Shown: positions 7,990 to 16,597, counted from the first letter of the stretch. The stretch: DNA of 64,000 nucleotides from Hwanghaeella sp965227365 (GCF_965227365.1 NZ_OZ245754.1:496001-560000); one strand, 5' to 3'. Numbers and translations: made by a program. The notes: generated by a model not told the origin, from the sequence alone.

Positions 7990-9258
7990 CTAGCGGTCGT
8001 CCAGGGGGTTGGGCACCCAGCCCCAGTTCACTTTCGCTGCGCCACGCTCCATTGATCGTCCGGCTCTCGCTTTGAGAGCGGTGATCAGATCATTCGATGT
8101 CCAGTCGGGATGCTGCTGCAACATTCGAACGGCCATGGCGGTGACGCGCGGCACCGCATAGCTGGATCCCGAAGCCTCGACGACCGCGCCGCGGTGATCC
8201 ACCGTTTCGATGCTTTCGGCAGGCACCATCAAATCGACGGATCCGGCGCCCCAATTCGACCCCTTGGCCAGTCGGCCGAAGGAATCGGCGGAGGTGACGA
8301 CGATCATGTTCTCCAACGGGAGGGCCGCGGGATAGACCGGTTCCTCGTCGATGTCGCGGCCGTCATTCCCAGCGGAAACGATGAACAGGATCTCGGGATG
8401 CTGTTCCGCGGCCAGGGCGAAGACCCGCCAATCGATCTCCCGATTACTACCCAGCGGCATCATCACGATGCGCGCGCCGTTCCGCGCGGCATAGGCGACG
8501 ATCTCACCCATCCGCCGCATGTCCGGCCGCGGATAACGATACGGAATCAGGCGCGTCATCGGCGCTTCCCGTATCAGAATACTGGCGACGCTGGTCCCGT
8601 GCCGGATCGGAAAGTACGGCGAGCGTGACGTCTCGATGTCAAACGGCCGGGGATCCATGTCCCAGAAATCGTAACCCAGGATGAAACCGCCGTCGCCCCG
8701 TGCCAGACGTTGGGCAATTGCCGGCAGCAGGTAGTTCACACCGGTATCCACATGGACGACGGTGATACCGTCCGGATCTTCTCCCGGCGGTATGGGTGGG
8801 TTCAGCGGTTCCGGGTCGCCTTGCGGCTGCAGGTCCGGTCCGAGCACCAGAAGGAATTCCTCCTCGCCGTCTCTTTCCAGGATGCGCGCTTGCCGAAACG
8901 CACATTTGGGACCGAGATCGATGGACGCGAAGGGAACACCGTTCAACCGCATGTCGCTATGCGTGCGCCTCACGGTGGAGCCGTAGCCGTCGAGGCCGAT
9001 AACGACCGCCACCCCATTAGGGTCCGTAAGCCTGAAACTGCGTCGGAAACGGGCATCGATGCCGACGAAATCCTCGATCGCCCGGGCCGACCAGCGTTCG
9101 TCCGCCACTGCGCCGGGATAGGTCGGATTTACCGTGCAGGCTTTCCGTGTCAGTTCCTGCAATTCGGCGAAACGATTCTCATCGTATCCCGATGCCGATC
9201 CGCCGCAGACAAGAAACATCGCGGCTGCAAGGAATAGGTAAGTCTCTAAACGCTTCAC
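7990..9258 (-). CDS. Secreted subtilisin-like (S8) serine protease
   Basis: 422 residues starting at a GTG, with a signal peptide (FLAAAMFLVCGGSASG). About 130 residues of N-terminal domain precede the catalytic domain, in which the triad is complete: Asp in VVHVDTGVN, His in IRHGTSVAS and Ser in EASGSSYAVPRV, plus the oxyanion Asn in VSAGNDG. There is no obvious autotransporter or other C-terminal domain. The gene is convergent with the S1 protease gene and unrelated to it in fold. No inhibitor gene is nearby. Likely periplasmic or extracellular; substrate unknown. Confidence 0.9.
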   Translation of the reverse strand: MKRLETYLFLAAAMFLVCGGSASGYDENRFAELQELTRKACTVNPTYPGAVADERWSARAIEDFVGIDARFRRSFRLTDPNGVAVVIGLDGYGSTVRRTHSDMRLNGVPFASIDLGPKCAFRQARILERDGEEEFLLVLGPDLQPQGDPEPLNPPIPPGEDPDGITVVHVDTGVNYLLPAIAQRLARGDGGFILGYDFWDMDPRPFDIETSRSPYFPIRHGTSVASILIREAPMTRLIPYRYPRPDMRRMGEIVAYAARNGARIVMMPLGSNREIDWRVFALAAEQHPEILFIVSAGNDGRDIDEEPVYPAALPLENMIVVTSADSFGRLAKGSNWGAGSVDLMVPAESIETVDHRGAVVEASGSSYAVPRVTAMAVRMLQQHPDWTSNDLITALKARAGRSMERGAAKVNWGWVPNPLDDR

Positions 9259-9351
9259 GGGTCGCCCATGTCGGTTGGCAAGGTAACGGCAGCGGCTGCG
9301 CTTTCAGCATCAACCACTGCCATGCGAAGTCAACCGGGCAACGGGTCGCGT

Positions 9352-10209
9352 TCAGCGTGTAACGGGGACGAAGAAGTCGATCTCGCCGGTTTTGTTCACC
9401 GGGTCGAACCGTTCACCGTAATATTCGAAGTCCGGACTTTCGGCGAGGCGGAACCCGGAATTCGGCAACCAGGTGCCAAAGATGTGCTGCAGGGTCGGCT
9501 TGATATCGATGTTGATATTGGCGCCGGTCAATTTGTGAGTGAAAACCGCATAGGTCTGAGGCTCGATGATGATCTTGTCCATTCCGTCGGGCGGCATCGC
9601 GTCCGGATCGGCTATGACGCCGGCGATATAGTCGAACCGGTCGGTTCGGCCGTTGTCGCCGATGCAGGCACCGATTCCGCCTTCGGTCATCAAGGGCAGC
9701 AGTTCCTGCCAGCGGCCCTCGACGGTCTCCCACAGCGCGGGAATATCGCCGGTAGTGTCCCGCTGGAAACTGCCCTTCAAGCCGATCGCGGCAAAGCGGC
9801 CCTTATCGACAATTTTCGGCTCCATCATCTCTTGCTCCTTCAGGAATGTCAGGGTTGCGTTCGATAGAGGAGGCACGAGCCGTTCCGTTCCCGCCCAGCG
9901 GCCACCCCGGACGGCACCGGGGGAGACACCGAAAAAGTCGGAAAAGGAACGCGTGAAAGCCTGTTGTGACCCGAAACCGATGTCCAGTGCGATATCGACG
10001 ATCGGCGTATCCTGGTCGCGCAATGTCTCCGCGGCCTTGGATAAGCGTCGGGCACGGACATAGCCCATGACCGTCCATCCGGTCATCGCCTGGAACGTCC
10101 GGCAGAAATGATAACGGGACACACCGGCCGCGTCGGCTATTTCATCGAGACGCAGATCTTCCCCAAGATGGGTCTCAATGCGATCGATGGCTTTCAGGAT
10201 GTGTTGCAT
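9352..10209 (-). CDS. AraC-family regulator with GyrI-like effector-binding domain
   Basis: 285 residues. Residues 1-105 hold the two helix-turn-helix units of AraC proteins (DLRLDEIADAAGVSRYHFCRTFQAMTG and IVDIALDIGFGSQQAFTRSFSDFFGVSPG). Residues 125-285 resemble the GyrI-like/Rob C-terminal domain that binds small hydrophobic compounds. Such proteins often control multidrug efflux or detoxification genes. GAGGAG lies just upstream of the ATG. No obvious target operon lies next to it; the leucine genes upstream and the protease downstream are on the same strand. Confidence 0.9.
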   Translation of the reverse strand: MQHILKAIDRIETHLGEDLRLDEIADAAGVSRYHFCRTFQAMTGWTVMGYVRARRLSKAAETLRDQDTPIVDIALDIGFGSQQAFTRSFSDFFGVSPGAVRGGRWAGTERLVPPLSNATLTFLKEQEMMEPKIVDKGRFAAIGLKGSFQRDTTGDIPALWETVEGRWQELLPLMTEGGIGACIGDNGRTDRFDYIAGVIADPDAMPPDGMDKIIIEPQTYAVFTHKLTGANINIDIKPTLQHIFGTWLPNSGFRLAESPDFEYYGERFDPVNKTGEIDFFVPVTR

Positions 10210-10239
10210 GGCTCCTCACCGTGTTGGCGGGGCCAGAAT

Positions 10240-10301
10240 AGACGGCCTGTGAGCAAGCCGTCTTAACCGGGATTGCTGAAATTCACTTTGCAATCCCGGT
10301 A
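10240..10301. terminator. Two hairpins downstream of leuD
   Basis: Perfect stem ACCGGGATTGC/GCAATCCCGGT (10266-10276 and 10290-10300) with a 13-base loop, followed in the leuD direction by a second stem AGACGGC/GCCGTCT (10240-10246 and 10257-10263). They begin 18 bases after the leuD stop and probably end the leuCD transcript, although neither is followed by a long U-run. Confidence 0.5.
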
Positions 10302-10317
10302 TCGGACCAACGGTCGG

Positions 10318-10941
10318 TCAGCTCGCTTCCCGGTACAGCCAGGGCTGTCCGGCGCCTTGCTTGCCCTCGAACGTGTCGATCTTCCCCTTGTTCTGCAGGG
10401 TCAGGCCGATATCGTCCAAACCGTTCAGCAGACAATGCTTCCGGAAGGCGTCCATCTCGAAGGAGATTTCCGTGCCGTCCGGGTCGGTGATGACCTGCTT
10501 TTCCAGATCGACCGTGAAGGTGGCGTTCGAACCACGCTCGGCCTTTTCCATCAATGTGTCGATCAGTTCGCGCGGCAGCTTGATCGGGACGATGCCGTTC
10601 TTGAAGCAGTTGTTATAGAAGATGTCCGCGAAGCTGGGCGCCAGGACACAACGGATCCCGAAATCCAGCAGCGCCCAGGGGGCGTGTTCGCGCGAGGAAC
10701 CGCAGCCGAAATTATCGCCCGCGACCAGGATTTCCGCGTTCCGGTACTGCGGCTTGTTCAGAACGAAATTCGGCTTTTCTTCACCGGTTTCCGGATCATA
10801 GCGCATTTCGTCGAATAGATGCTTGCCGAGACCGGTCCGTTCGATGGTCTTCAGGAACTGCTTCGGAATGATCATGTCGGTATCGACATTGATCATGTTC
10901 AGCGGCGCTGCGATCCCGGTCAGGGTCTTGAATTTCTGCAT
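10318..10941 (-). CDS. leuD: 3-isopropylmalate dehydratase small subunit
   Basis: 207 residues, usual length. With LeuC it forms isopropylmalate isomerase in leucine synthesis. Marks: VDTDMIIPKQFLKTI at the N-terminus, the DNFGCGSSREHAPWAL swivel-domain motif, and FADIFYNNCFKNGI. AGAGGA lies upstream of the ATG. It follows the 73-residue gene by 33 bases, and leuC lies beyond that, so the three form one leftward unit. Confidence 0.97.
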   Translation of the reverse strand: MQKFKTLTGIAAPLNMINVDTDMIIPKQFLKTIERTGLGKHLFDEMRYDPETGEEKPNFVLNKPQYRNAEILVAGDNFGCGSSREHAPWALLDFGIRCVLAPSFADIFYNNCFKNGIVPIKLPRELIDTLMEKAERGSNATFTVDLEKQVITDPDGTEISFEMDAFRKHCLLNGLDDIGLTLQNKGKIDTFEGKQGAGQPWLYREAS

Positions 10942-10974
10942 CTGTCCTCTCCCGTGTTCTCGTCTTACCGGGCT

Positions 10975-11196
10975 TTAGCCGCGCCGGCGGCGGGTATCCC
11001 AAAAGAAATCGAACTCGCTCAGATCGTCTTCATCGGCATCGATGAGGCCGAGGCCGAAGGTGGCTTGCCGCTCATTGTCGTTCGCACCGGTCTCGTCGGC
11101 ATAGATGATTTCCACGAACCAGCCATTGGTATCGAGGTCCTTCTTGAACAGGCGGCTTACGAAGCTCTCCCATTCGGCCAAGGCGACTGCACTCAT
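10975..11196 (-). CDS. Small uncharacterised protein between leuC and leuD
   Basis: 73 residues, acidic overall with an Arg-rich end (DTRRRRG). No signal peptide, membrane segment or known motif; the middle (WFVEIIYADETGANDNERQATFGLGLIDADEDD) could fold as a small alpha/beta domain. Translation looks real: a strong GGGGAG precedes the ATG, and it sits 45 bases after leuC and 33 bases before leuD. Function unknown; its position suggests co-expression with isopropylmalate isomerase. Confidence 0.7.
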   Translation of the reverse strand: MSAVALAEWESFVSRLFKKDLDTNGWFVEIIYADETGANDNERQATFGLGLIDADEDDLSEFDFFWDTRRRRG

Positions 11197-11241
11197 GAAC
11201 TCTCTCCCCTAATCCTCGAAGGCAGCCCGAACGGACGCCGC

Positions 11242-12648
11242 TTACAGGAATTCTCGTACGTCCGCCAAGGTGCCCTTGATCGCGGCGGCGGCAGCCATGC
11301 CCGGGCTGACTAGATGGGTGCGGCCGCCCCGGCCCTGACGGCCTTCGAAATTACGGTTGCTGGTCGATGCGCAGCGCTCGCCCGGCTTCAGCTTGTCGGC
11401 ATTCATGGCCAGGCACATGGAACAGCCCGGCTCACGCCAGTCGAAGCCGGCCTCGACGAAGATCTTGTCCAGACCTTCGCGCTCGGCTTCTTCCTTCACC
11501 AGGCCGGACCCCGGAACGATCATCGCATGCACGCCGTCGGCTACCTTGCGGCCCTTGGCGATGGCGGCGGCTTCGCGCAGGTCTTCAATGCGGCCGTTGG
11601 TGCAGGACCCGACGAAAACCTTGTCGATCTTCACATCGGTCATCTTCTGGCCGGCGGTGAGGCCCATATAGTCCAGCGCCCGCTGCATCGCCTGCGCCTT
11701 GTTCTGGTCGCCCGCATCGGCCGGGTTCGGTACGTTGCCGGTGATCGGCGCGACGTTTTCCGGGCTGGTACCCCAGGTCACCTGCGGCGGAATGTCGGCG
11801 ACGTCCAGCGTCACTTCAGTTTCATACGTGGCGCCCGGATCGGACGGCAAGGTCTTCCAATAGGCGACAGCGGCTTCCCATTGTCCGGCCTTCGGCGCCA
11901 TCGGGCGGCCCTTGAAGTATTCGAAGGTCTTTTCATCCGGTGCGATAAGACCGGCGCGCGCGCCGCCCTCGATCGTCATGTTGCAGACGGTCATGCGGCC
12001 TTCGATGCTGAGGTCGCGGATCGCCTGACCGGCATATTCGATGACATGGCCGGTACCGCCGGCGGTGCCGATCTTGCCGATCAGCGCCAGGATCAGGTCC
12101 TTCGCGGTCACGCCCTTGGGCAGGGCGCCGTTGACCGTGACGCGCATGTTCTTCAGCGGCTTCTGCAGCAGGGTCTGGGTGGCCAGCACATGCTCGACTT
12201 CGGAGGTGCCGATGCCGAAGGCCAGCGCGCCGAAGGCGCCATGGGTAGCGGTGTGGCTGTCACCGCAGACGATCGTCGTACCCGGCAGGGTGAAGCCCTG
12301 TTCCGGTCCGATGATGTGAACGATGCCCTGCCGGATATCGGTCGTGTCGAAGTAGGGCACGCCGAATTCTGCGACGTTCTTTTCCAGCGTTTCCACCTGA
12401 AGCCGGCTTTCCGGATCTGCGATCCCGGCCGACCGGTCTGTGGTGGGCACGTTGTGGTCCGCCACGGCCAAGGTGGCGTCCGGGCGGCGGACCTTCCGCC
12501 CGGACATGCGCAGCCCTTCGAAGGCTTGCGGGCTTGTCACTTCGTGGACCAGATGCCGATCGATGTAGATCAGGCAGGTTCCGTCATCCTGTTGATCCAC
12601 CAGATGGCTTTCCCAGATCTTATCGAATAGCGTCTTTGGTCCTGACAT
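11242..12648 (-). CDS. leuC: 3-isopropylmalate dehydratase large subunit
   Basis: 468 residues, typical for LeuC. An aconitase-family [4Fe-4S] enzyme that isomerises 2- to 3-isopropylmalate with LeuD. The cluster cysteines are visible in GSCTNGRIEDL and GCSMCLAMN; GDSHTATHGAFGALAFGIGTSEVEHVLATQ is the characteristic active-site block. The ATG at 12648 follows GGAGGG by 8 bases and the protein then starts at MSGPKTLFDKIWESH, the usual N-terminus. The next gene downstream in the unit is the 73-aa protein. Confidence 0.97.
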   Translation of the reverse strand: MSGPKTLFDKIWESHLVDQQDDGTCLIYIDRHLVHEVTSPQAFEGLRMSGRKVRRPDATLAVADHNVPTTDRSAGIADPESRLQVETLEKNVAEFGVPYFDTTDIRQGIVHIIGPEQGFTLPGTTIVCGDSHTATHGAFGALAFGIGTSEVEHVLATQTLLQKPLKNMRVTVNGALPKGVTAKDLILALIGKIGTAGGTGHVIEYAGQAIRDLSIEGRMTVCNMTIEGGARAGLIAPDEKTFEYFKGRPMAPKAGQWEAAVAYWKTLPSDPGATYETEVTLDVADIPPQVTWGTSPENVAPITGNVPNPADAGDQNKAQAMQRALDYMGLTAGQKMTDVKIDKVFVGSCTNGRIEDLREAAAIAKGRKVADGVHAMIVPGSGLVKEEAEREGLDKIFVEAGFDWREPGCSMCLAMNADKLKPGERCASTSNRNFEGRQGRGGRTHLVSPGMAAAAAIKGTLADVREFL

Positions 12649-12674
12649 TCCCGGTTCCCTCCAAAACAATCGAT

Positions 12675-12735
12675 CCTTCCCCGCCTGATCCGGGGCCCGC
12701 CACGGGCCCCGATTTTTCCCAATCAGGGGGGAAGG
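12675..12735. repeat. Large nested palindrome between rplS and leuC
   Basis: Outer arms CCTTCCCC (with GCCTGAT) from 12675 and ATCAG...GGGGAAGG ending at 12735 enclose a perfect 8-bp stem CGGGGCCC/GGGCCCCG with a 5-base loop. On the top strand the inner stem is followed by ATTTTT (12712-12717), which looks like an intrinsic terminator facing against the rplS-leuC direction. It could act on both strands or be a dispersed palindromic element. Confidence 0.55.
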
Positions 12736-12751
12736 GCATACGCTGCCGAGA

Positions 12752-13225
12752 TTACTCCTCGGTCTTGGTTTCCGCTTCGGTCGCTTCGACCGGCGGAGCA
12801 GCCTGCGCCTGCAGTTCTTCCGCGCTCATCGCCGCGGCGGACGCGGCGGCCTTGCCGCGAACGACCCCACGGGTGCGCTCGGAAATGCGCGCCGCCTTAC
12901 CGGTACGACCACGCAGGTAGTACAGCTTCGCACGGCGGACTTTACCGCGACGGACGAGTTCGACGCCTTCGATCCGCGGGCTGTACAGCGGGAACACACG
13001 TTCCACGCCTTCGCCGTAGGACAGTTTCCGCACGGTGAAGGAGCTATTCAGGCCGGCATTCTTACGGGCGATGCAGACGCCTTCATAGGCCTGCACACGC
13101 TCGCGGTTGCCTTCGACAACCTTCACCAGAACGCGCACGGTGTCGCCGGGACGGAAGTCGGGAATGTTCTTCCCTTCCGTCAGCTTGCCGAGCTGTTCGC
13201 TTTCAAGCTGCTCGATAATGTTCAT
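12752..13225 (-). CDS. rplS: 50S ribosomal protein L19 with acidic tail
   Basis: 157 residues; the conserved L19 core (about 1-118) starts at MNIIEQLESEQ and contains FRPGDTVRVLVKVVEG, GVCIARKNAGLNSSFTVRK and RRGKVRRAKLYYLRG. The last ~35 residues are an Ala/Glu-rich extension ending in TKTEE, longer than in E. coli L19 (115 aa). The start at 13225 follows GGAACGGACCG. Last gene of the ffh-rpsP-rimM-trmD-rplS unit. L19 sits at the 30S-50S interface. Confidence 0.97.
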   Translation of the reverse strand: MNIIEQLESEQLGKLTEGKNIPDFRPGDTVRVLVKVVEGNRERVQAYEGVCIARKNAGLNSSFTVRKLSYGEGVERVFPLYSPRIEGVELVRRGKVRRAKLYYLRGRTGKAARISERTRGVVRGKAAASAAAMSAEELQAQAAPPVEATEAETKTEE

Positions 13226-13298
13226 CGGTCCGTTCCTTTCTTTCAAATCCGATGCCTCCGTCCGAACCAATTAGGCGGAGGCGGGGTTCTTCGTTAAC

Positions 13299-14021
13299 TC
13301 AATTAGCACTCATCCCGGCGCCTTTGGTCGTGCAGTAGCGCGACCAAAGATCAGGTCGGCGGGTGCGGGTCGTCCGCTCCGCCTCGGCCTGGCGCCAGGC
13401 CTTGATCTTCTCGTGATGGCCGGACAGCAAAACCGCCGGCACATCCATTCCGTCCCAGGTGGCGGGCCTGGTGAAATGGGGATATTCGAGCAACCCTGCG
13501 GAAAAACTCTCTTCCTCCAGGGAGGCTTCGGCCCCCATGTATCCCGGCAACAAGCGAAGACATGCATCCAGCAGGGCCATCGCCGCCAGTTCCCCACCGG
13601 ACAGAACGAAATCGCCCAGGCTGACTTCACGGATTTCCCGCTTGTCCAGCACGCGCTGGTCGATCCCTTCGTACCGCCCGCATAACAGCGTCACGCCGTC
13701 GCCTTCCGCCAATTCCGCCGCCATTGCCTGGTTGAAGACCTTGCCGCGCGGGCTCAGGTAAACGATCGGGCCGGGCCGCTCCTCGACCGAGGCCAAAGCC
13801 GCATCCACCACGTCGGGCCGCATCACCATGCCGGGACCGCCGCCGAAAGGCGTATCGTCCACGGTATTATGCTTGTCGGCCGCGAAGTCCCGGATGTTTA
13901 CCGTCTTCATCGACCAGATGCCCGACATCAGCGCCTTGCCAGATAGGGACAGACCCAGCGGCCCCGGGAACATTTCCGGGAACAGGGTCAGAACCGTCGC
14001 CGACCAGGGAGTTTGCGTCAT
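13299..14021 (-). CDS. trmD: tRNA (guanine-37-N1)-methyltransferase
   Basis: 240 residues. Methylates G37 of tRNAs with AdoMet and so prevents frameshifting. SPOUT-fold marks: VLTLFPEMF at the N-terminus, GPIVYLSPRGK, CGRYEGIDQRVL and the trefoil-knot segment SLGDFVLSGGELAA. Its ATG overlaps the rimM stop by 4 bases (ATGA), the usual order in this operon. Confidence 0.97.
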   Translation of the reverse strand: MTQTPWSATVLTLFPEMFPGPLGLSLSGKALMSGIWSMKTVNIRDFAADKHNTVDDTPFGGGPGMVMRPDVVDAALASVEERPGPIVYLSPRGKVFNQAMAAELAEGDGVTLLCGRYEGIDQRVLDKREIREVSLGDFVLSGGELAAMALLDACLRLLPGYMGAEASLEEESFSAGLLEYPHFTRPATWDGMDVPAVLLSGHHEKIKAWRQAEAERTTRTRRPDLWSRYCTTKGAGMSAN

Positions 14022-14620
14022 TGCGCATCCTCCTCGGCCACATCAGACCCGTCCACATCGGCCGCATCGACTTCCGCGGGCGGAATCACCGTGACGGAGC
14101 CCGACACGATATCGACCACCGGCACAACCTCCCGCGTGAACGGCAAGTAGGTCGTTCCGCCGCTGTCCAGCGAAACTTCCAACAGGTCGCCCGCGCCGAA
14201 ATCGTAGACCGCCTTGATCCGACCATGCGGATTGCCGTCGGCCAACACCGTGCGCAGACCGATCAGGTCCGCGTGGTAGAACTCGTCTTCCTCCGTCTCC
14301 GGCAAGGCGGAACGGTTGATGAAGAGTCTCTGGCCTTTCAGGTCCTCGGCCGCATTGCGGTCGGCGATGCCGTCCACGCGTGCGATCAACTGGCCCTTGG
14401 CCTCGCCGACGATTTCCAATTGGAAGGTCTTGCGGCCGGCCTGATCGCTCAATGCGCCATAGGCAACCAAATCGGACGGTTCCTCGGTGAAACTCTTCAC
14501 CTTTACCAGACCACGTACCCCGTGCGGCGCGGTGACAACACCGACCAGCACGAGGTCCCCGACCAACTTGTGGTCTTGGGCCTGTTTGGTTCCGTCTATC
14601 ATGATCGATCCGTCCGGCAT
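14018..14620 (-). CDS. rimM: Ribosome maturation factor RimM
   Basis: 200 residues; RimM domain (LVGVVTAPHGVRGLVKVKSFTE) followed by a PRC-barrel domain (YHADLIGLRTVLADG). Binds S19 and assists 30S maturation. The C-terminus is an acidic extension (EVDAADVDGSDVAEEDAQ). It may start at the ATG at 14602 instead of 14620. Lies between rpsP and trmD, overlapping trmD by 4 bases. Confidence 0.94.
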   Translation of the reverse strand: MPDGSIMIDGTKQAQDHKLVGDLVLVGVVTAPHGVRGLVKVKSFTEEPSDLVAYGALSDQAGRKTFQLEIVGEAKGQLIARVDGIADRNAAEDLKGQRLFINRSALPETEEDEFYHADLIGLRTVLADGNPHGRIKAVYDFGAGDLLEVSLDSGGTTYLPFTREVVPVVDIVSGSVTVIPPAEVDAADVDGSDVAEEDAQ

Positions 14621-14684
14621 CGTGCGATCCGACTATCCCGACTGGGGTCAGCGCATTGGAACAGGTCTGGGCAGGGCCCCGACC

Positions 14685-15089
14685 TTATTCCTCCGCGGCA
14701 GCCTCTTCGGCAGGGGCTTCCTCAGCCGGCGCGGCGTCGGCTTCAGCAGCAGCCTTGGCCTTTTCAGCCTTCGCTTCCATGCGTTCCTTGGCCTTTTCGC
14801 CCGGCGCGCTCTTCTGCGGCTGTTCGTTGTAGGTCCGGTTCACGATACCGGCGTCGTCCAGGAAGCGGGCGATGCGGTCCGACGGCTTCGCGCCGCGTTC
14901 CATCCAATGCTTCACACGGTCCAGGTCGATCACGACACGGTCCGGATGGTCCTTGGGAACCATCGGGTTGTGATGGCCGATCTTCTCGATGAAGCGGCCG
15001 TCCCGGGGCATGCGGCTGTCAGCGACAACGATGCGGTAGAACGGGCGCTTCTTGGCCCCACCACGGGCCATACGGATTTTGAGGGACAT
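14685..15089 (-). CDS. rpsP: 30S ribosomal protein S16 with Ala/Glu tail
   Basis: 134 residues against about 82 in E. coli. Residues 1-85 are the S16 core (MSLKIRMARGGAKKRPFYRIVVADSR start, then the RVKHWMERGAKPSDRIARFL block). The remainder is a Lys/Ala then Ala/Glu-rich tail ending EEAAAEE, common in alphaproteobacteria. GGAGAG precedes the ATG. Second gene of the ffh operon. Confidence 0.97.
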   Translation of the reverse strand: MSLKIRMARGGAKKRPFYRIVVADSRMPRDGRFIEKIGHHNPMVPKDHPDRVVIDLDRVKHWMERGAKPSDRIARFLDDAGIVNRTYNEQPQKSAPGEKAKERMEAKAEKAKAAAEADAAPAEEAPAEEAAAEE

Positions 15090-15178
15090 ATCGTCTTTCT
15101 CTCCAGTTGCACCAAACTCAATTCAAACCAAAGACACCGCCTTGAAAAACGGCGTCCACAACCATTCGGCAGACGCGC

Positions 15179-16597
15179 TTAGCGCATGCCGCCGGGCGGC
15201 ATCAGACCGGGCGGCAGGCCGCCGCCCTTGCCCATCAGGCCACCCATGGATCTCATCAGGCCCTTCTGGCCCAGTTTCCCCATTTTCTTCATCATCTTCG
15301 CCATGGTCTGATACTGCTTCAGCAGTTTGTTGACTTCCTGCACCGAGGTGCCGGAACCCTTGGCGATGCGTTGCTTGCGGGACGCATGGATCACTTTCGG
15401 ATTGCGCCGTTCCTGCGGCGTCATCGACGAGATGATCGCTTCCTGCCGTTTCAGAAGACCCTCGTCCAAATTGGCGTTCTTCATCTGATCCTTGAGCTTG
15501 CCGACACCCGGCAGCATGCCCATCAGGCCCTGCAGACCGCCCATCTTGCGCATCTGCTTCAACTGATCGGCCAGATCGTTCAGATCGAACTCGCCCTTCT
15601 GGATCTTCTTGGCGAGTTTCTCGGCATCTTCTTCCTGGATCGTCTCACGCGCTTTTTCGACCAGGCTGACAACGTCGCCCATGCCCAGGATGCGGCCGGC
15701 GATCCGGTCGGCGTGGAACTCTTCCAGCTCGTCCAGCTTTTCGCCGATGCCGAGCAGCTTTATCGGACATTGCGTGACCGCGCGCATGGAAAGTGCCGCA
15801 CCGCCGCGGGCGTCACCGTCGACGCGGGTCAGCATGATGCCGGTAAGGCCGACGCGCTTGTTGAAGCTGTCCGCGACATTGACGGCGTCCTGACCTGTCA
15901 TCGCATCGGCGACCAGCATGACTTCCGACGGGGTCGTGGCGGTTTTGACCGCGGCGACTTCCGCCATCAGCGCTTCGTCCACATGCAAGCGGCCGGCGGT
16001 ATCCAGCATGACCACGTCATAGCCGCCGAAACGGCCCGCCTGCATGGCGCGCTTGGCAATATCGACCGGCTGCTGTCCGGCGACGATCGGCAGGGTGGCG
16101 ACCTCGGCCTGCTCACCCAGAATTTTCAACTGTTCCTGCGCGGCCGGGCGGTAGACGTCCAGCGACGCCATCAGGACCTTCTTCTTTTCGCGCTGTTGCA
16201 GGCGGCGGGCAATCTTGGCGGTGGAGGTCGTCTTACCGGACCCTTGCAGACCGACCATGAGGACGGCGACCGGCGGCTCACCCAGCAGGTTCAACCCTTC
16301 CGGCGCCGGCGGCGTGCCATCTTCCGAGGGGGCACCGCCCAGCATCTCAACCAGGCCGTCATGGACAATCTTGACGACCATCTGGCCCGGCGTGACCGAC
16401 CGCAGCACTTCCTGGCCGATGGCGCGTTCTTTCACCTGGGCGATGAAATCGCGGACGACGGGCAGGGCCACATCGGCTTCAAGCAAGGCAAGACGCACAT
16501 CGCGCATGGCCTGATCGACGTCGGACTCCTTCAGCGCACCCCGGCGCTTCAGGCCGTCCAGGACGGATCCAAGCTTGTCGCTTAGTGACTCAAACAT
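15179..16597 (-). CDS. ffh: Signal recognition particle protein
   Basis: 472 residues. GTPase that binds signal sequences of nascent inner-membrane proteins with 4.5S RNA and docks to FtsY. N-domain, then G-domain with GLQGSGKTTSTAKIA, the DVYRPAA motif, DTAGR and TRVDGDARGG, then an M-domain rich in Met and Gly (MRSMGGLMGKGGGLPPGLMPPGG at the end, written here only to show composition in part). The FtsY receptor gene is also in this window. First gene of the leftward operon. Confidence 0.97.
   Translation of the reverse strand: MFESLSDKLGSVLDGLKRRGALKESDVDQAMRDVRLALLEADVALPVVRDFIAQVKERAIGQEVLRSVTPGQMVVKIVHDGLVEMLGGAPSEDGTPPAPEGLNLLGEPPVAVLMVGLQGSGKTTSTAKIARRLQQREKKKVLMASLDVYRPAAQEQLKILGEQAEVATLPIVAGQQPVDIAKRAMQAGRFGGYDVVMLDTAGRLHVDEALMAEVAAVKTATTPSEVMLVADAMTGQDAVNVADSFNKRVGLTGIMLTRVDGDARGGAALSMRAVTQCPIKLLGIGEKLDELEEFHADRIAGRILGMGDVVSLVEKARETIQEEDAEKLAKKIQKGEFDLNDLADQLKQMRKMGGLQGLMGMLPGVGKLKDQMKNANLDEGLLKRQEAIISSMTPQERRNPKVIHASRKQRIAKGSGTSVQEVNKLLKQYQTMAKMMKKMGKLGQKGLMRSMGGLMGKGGGLPPGLMPPGGMR

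Noticed and set aside
11314..12630. 438-codon plus-strand frame across leuC
   Set aside because: Antisense of the conserved leuC gene; no family likeness.
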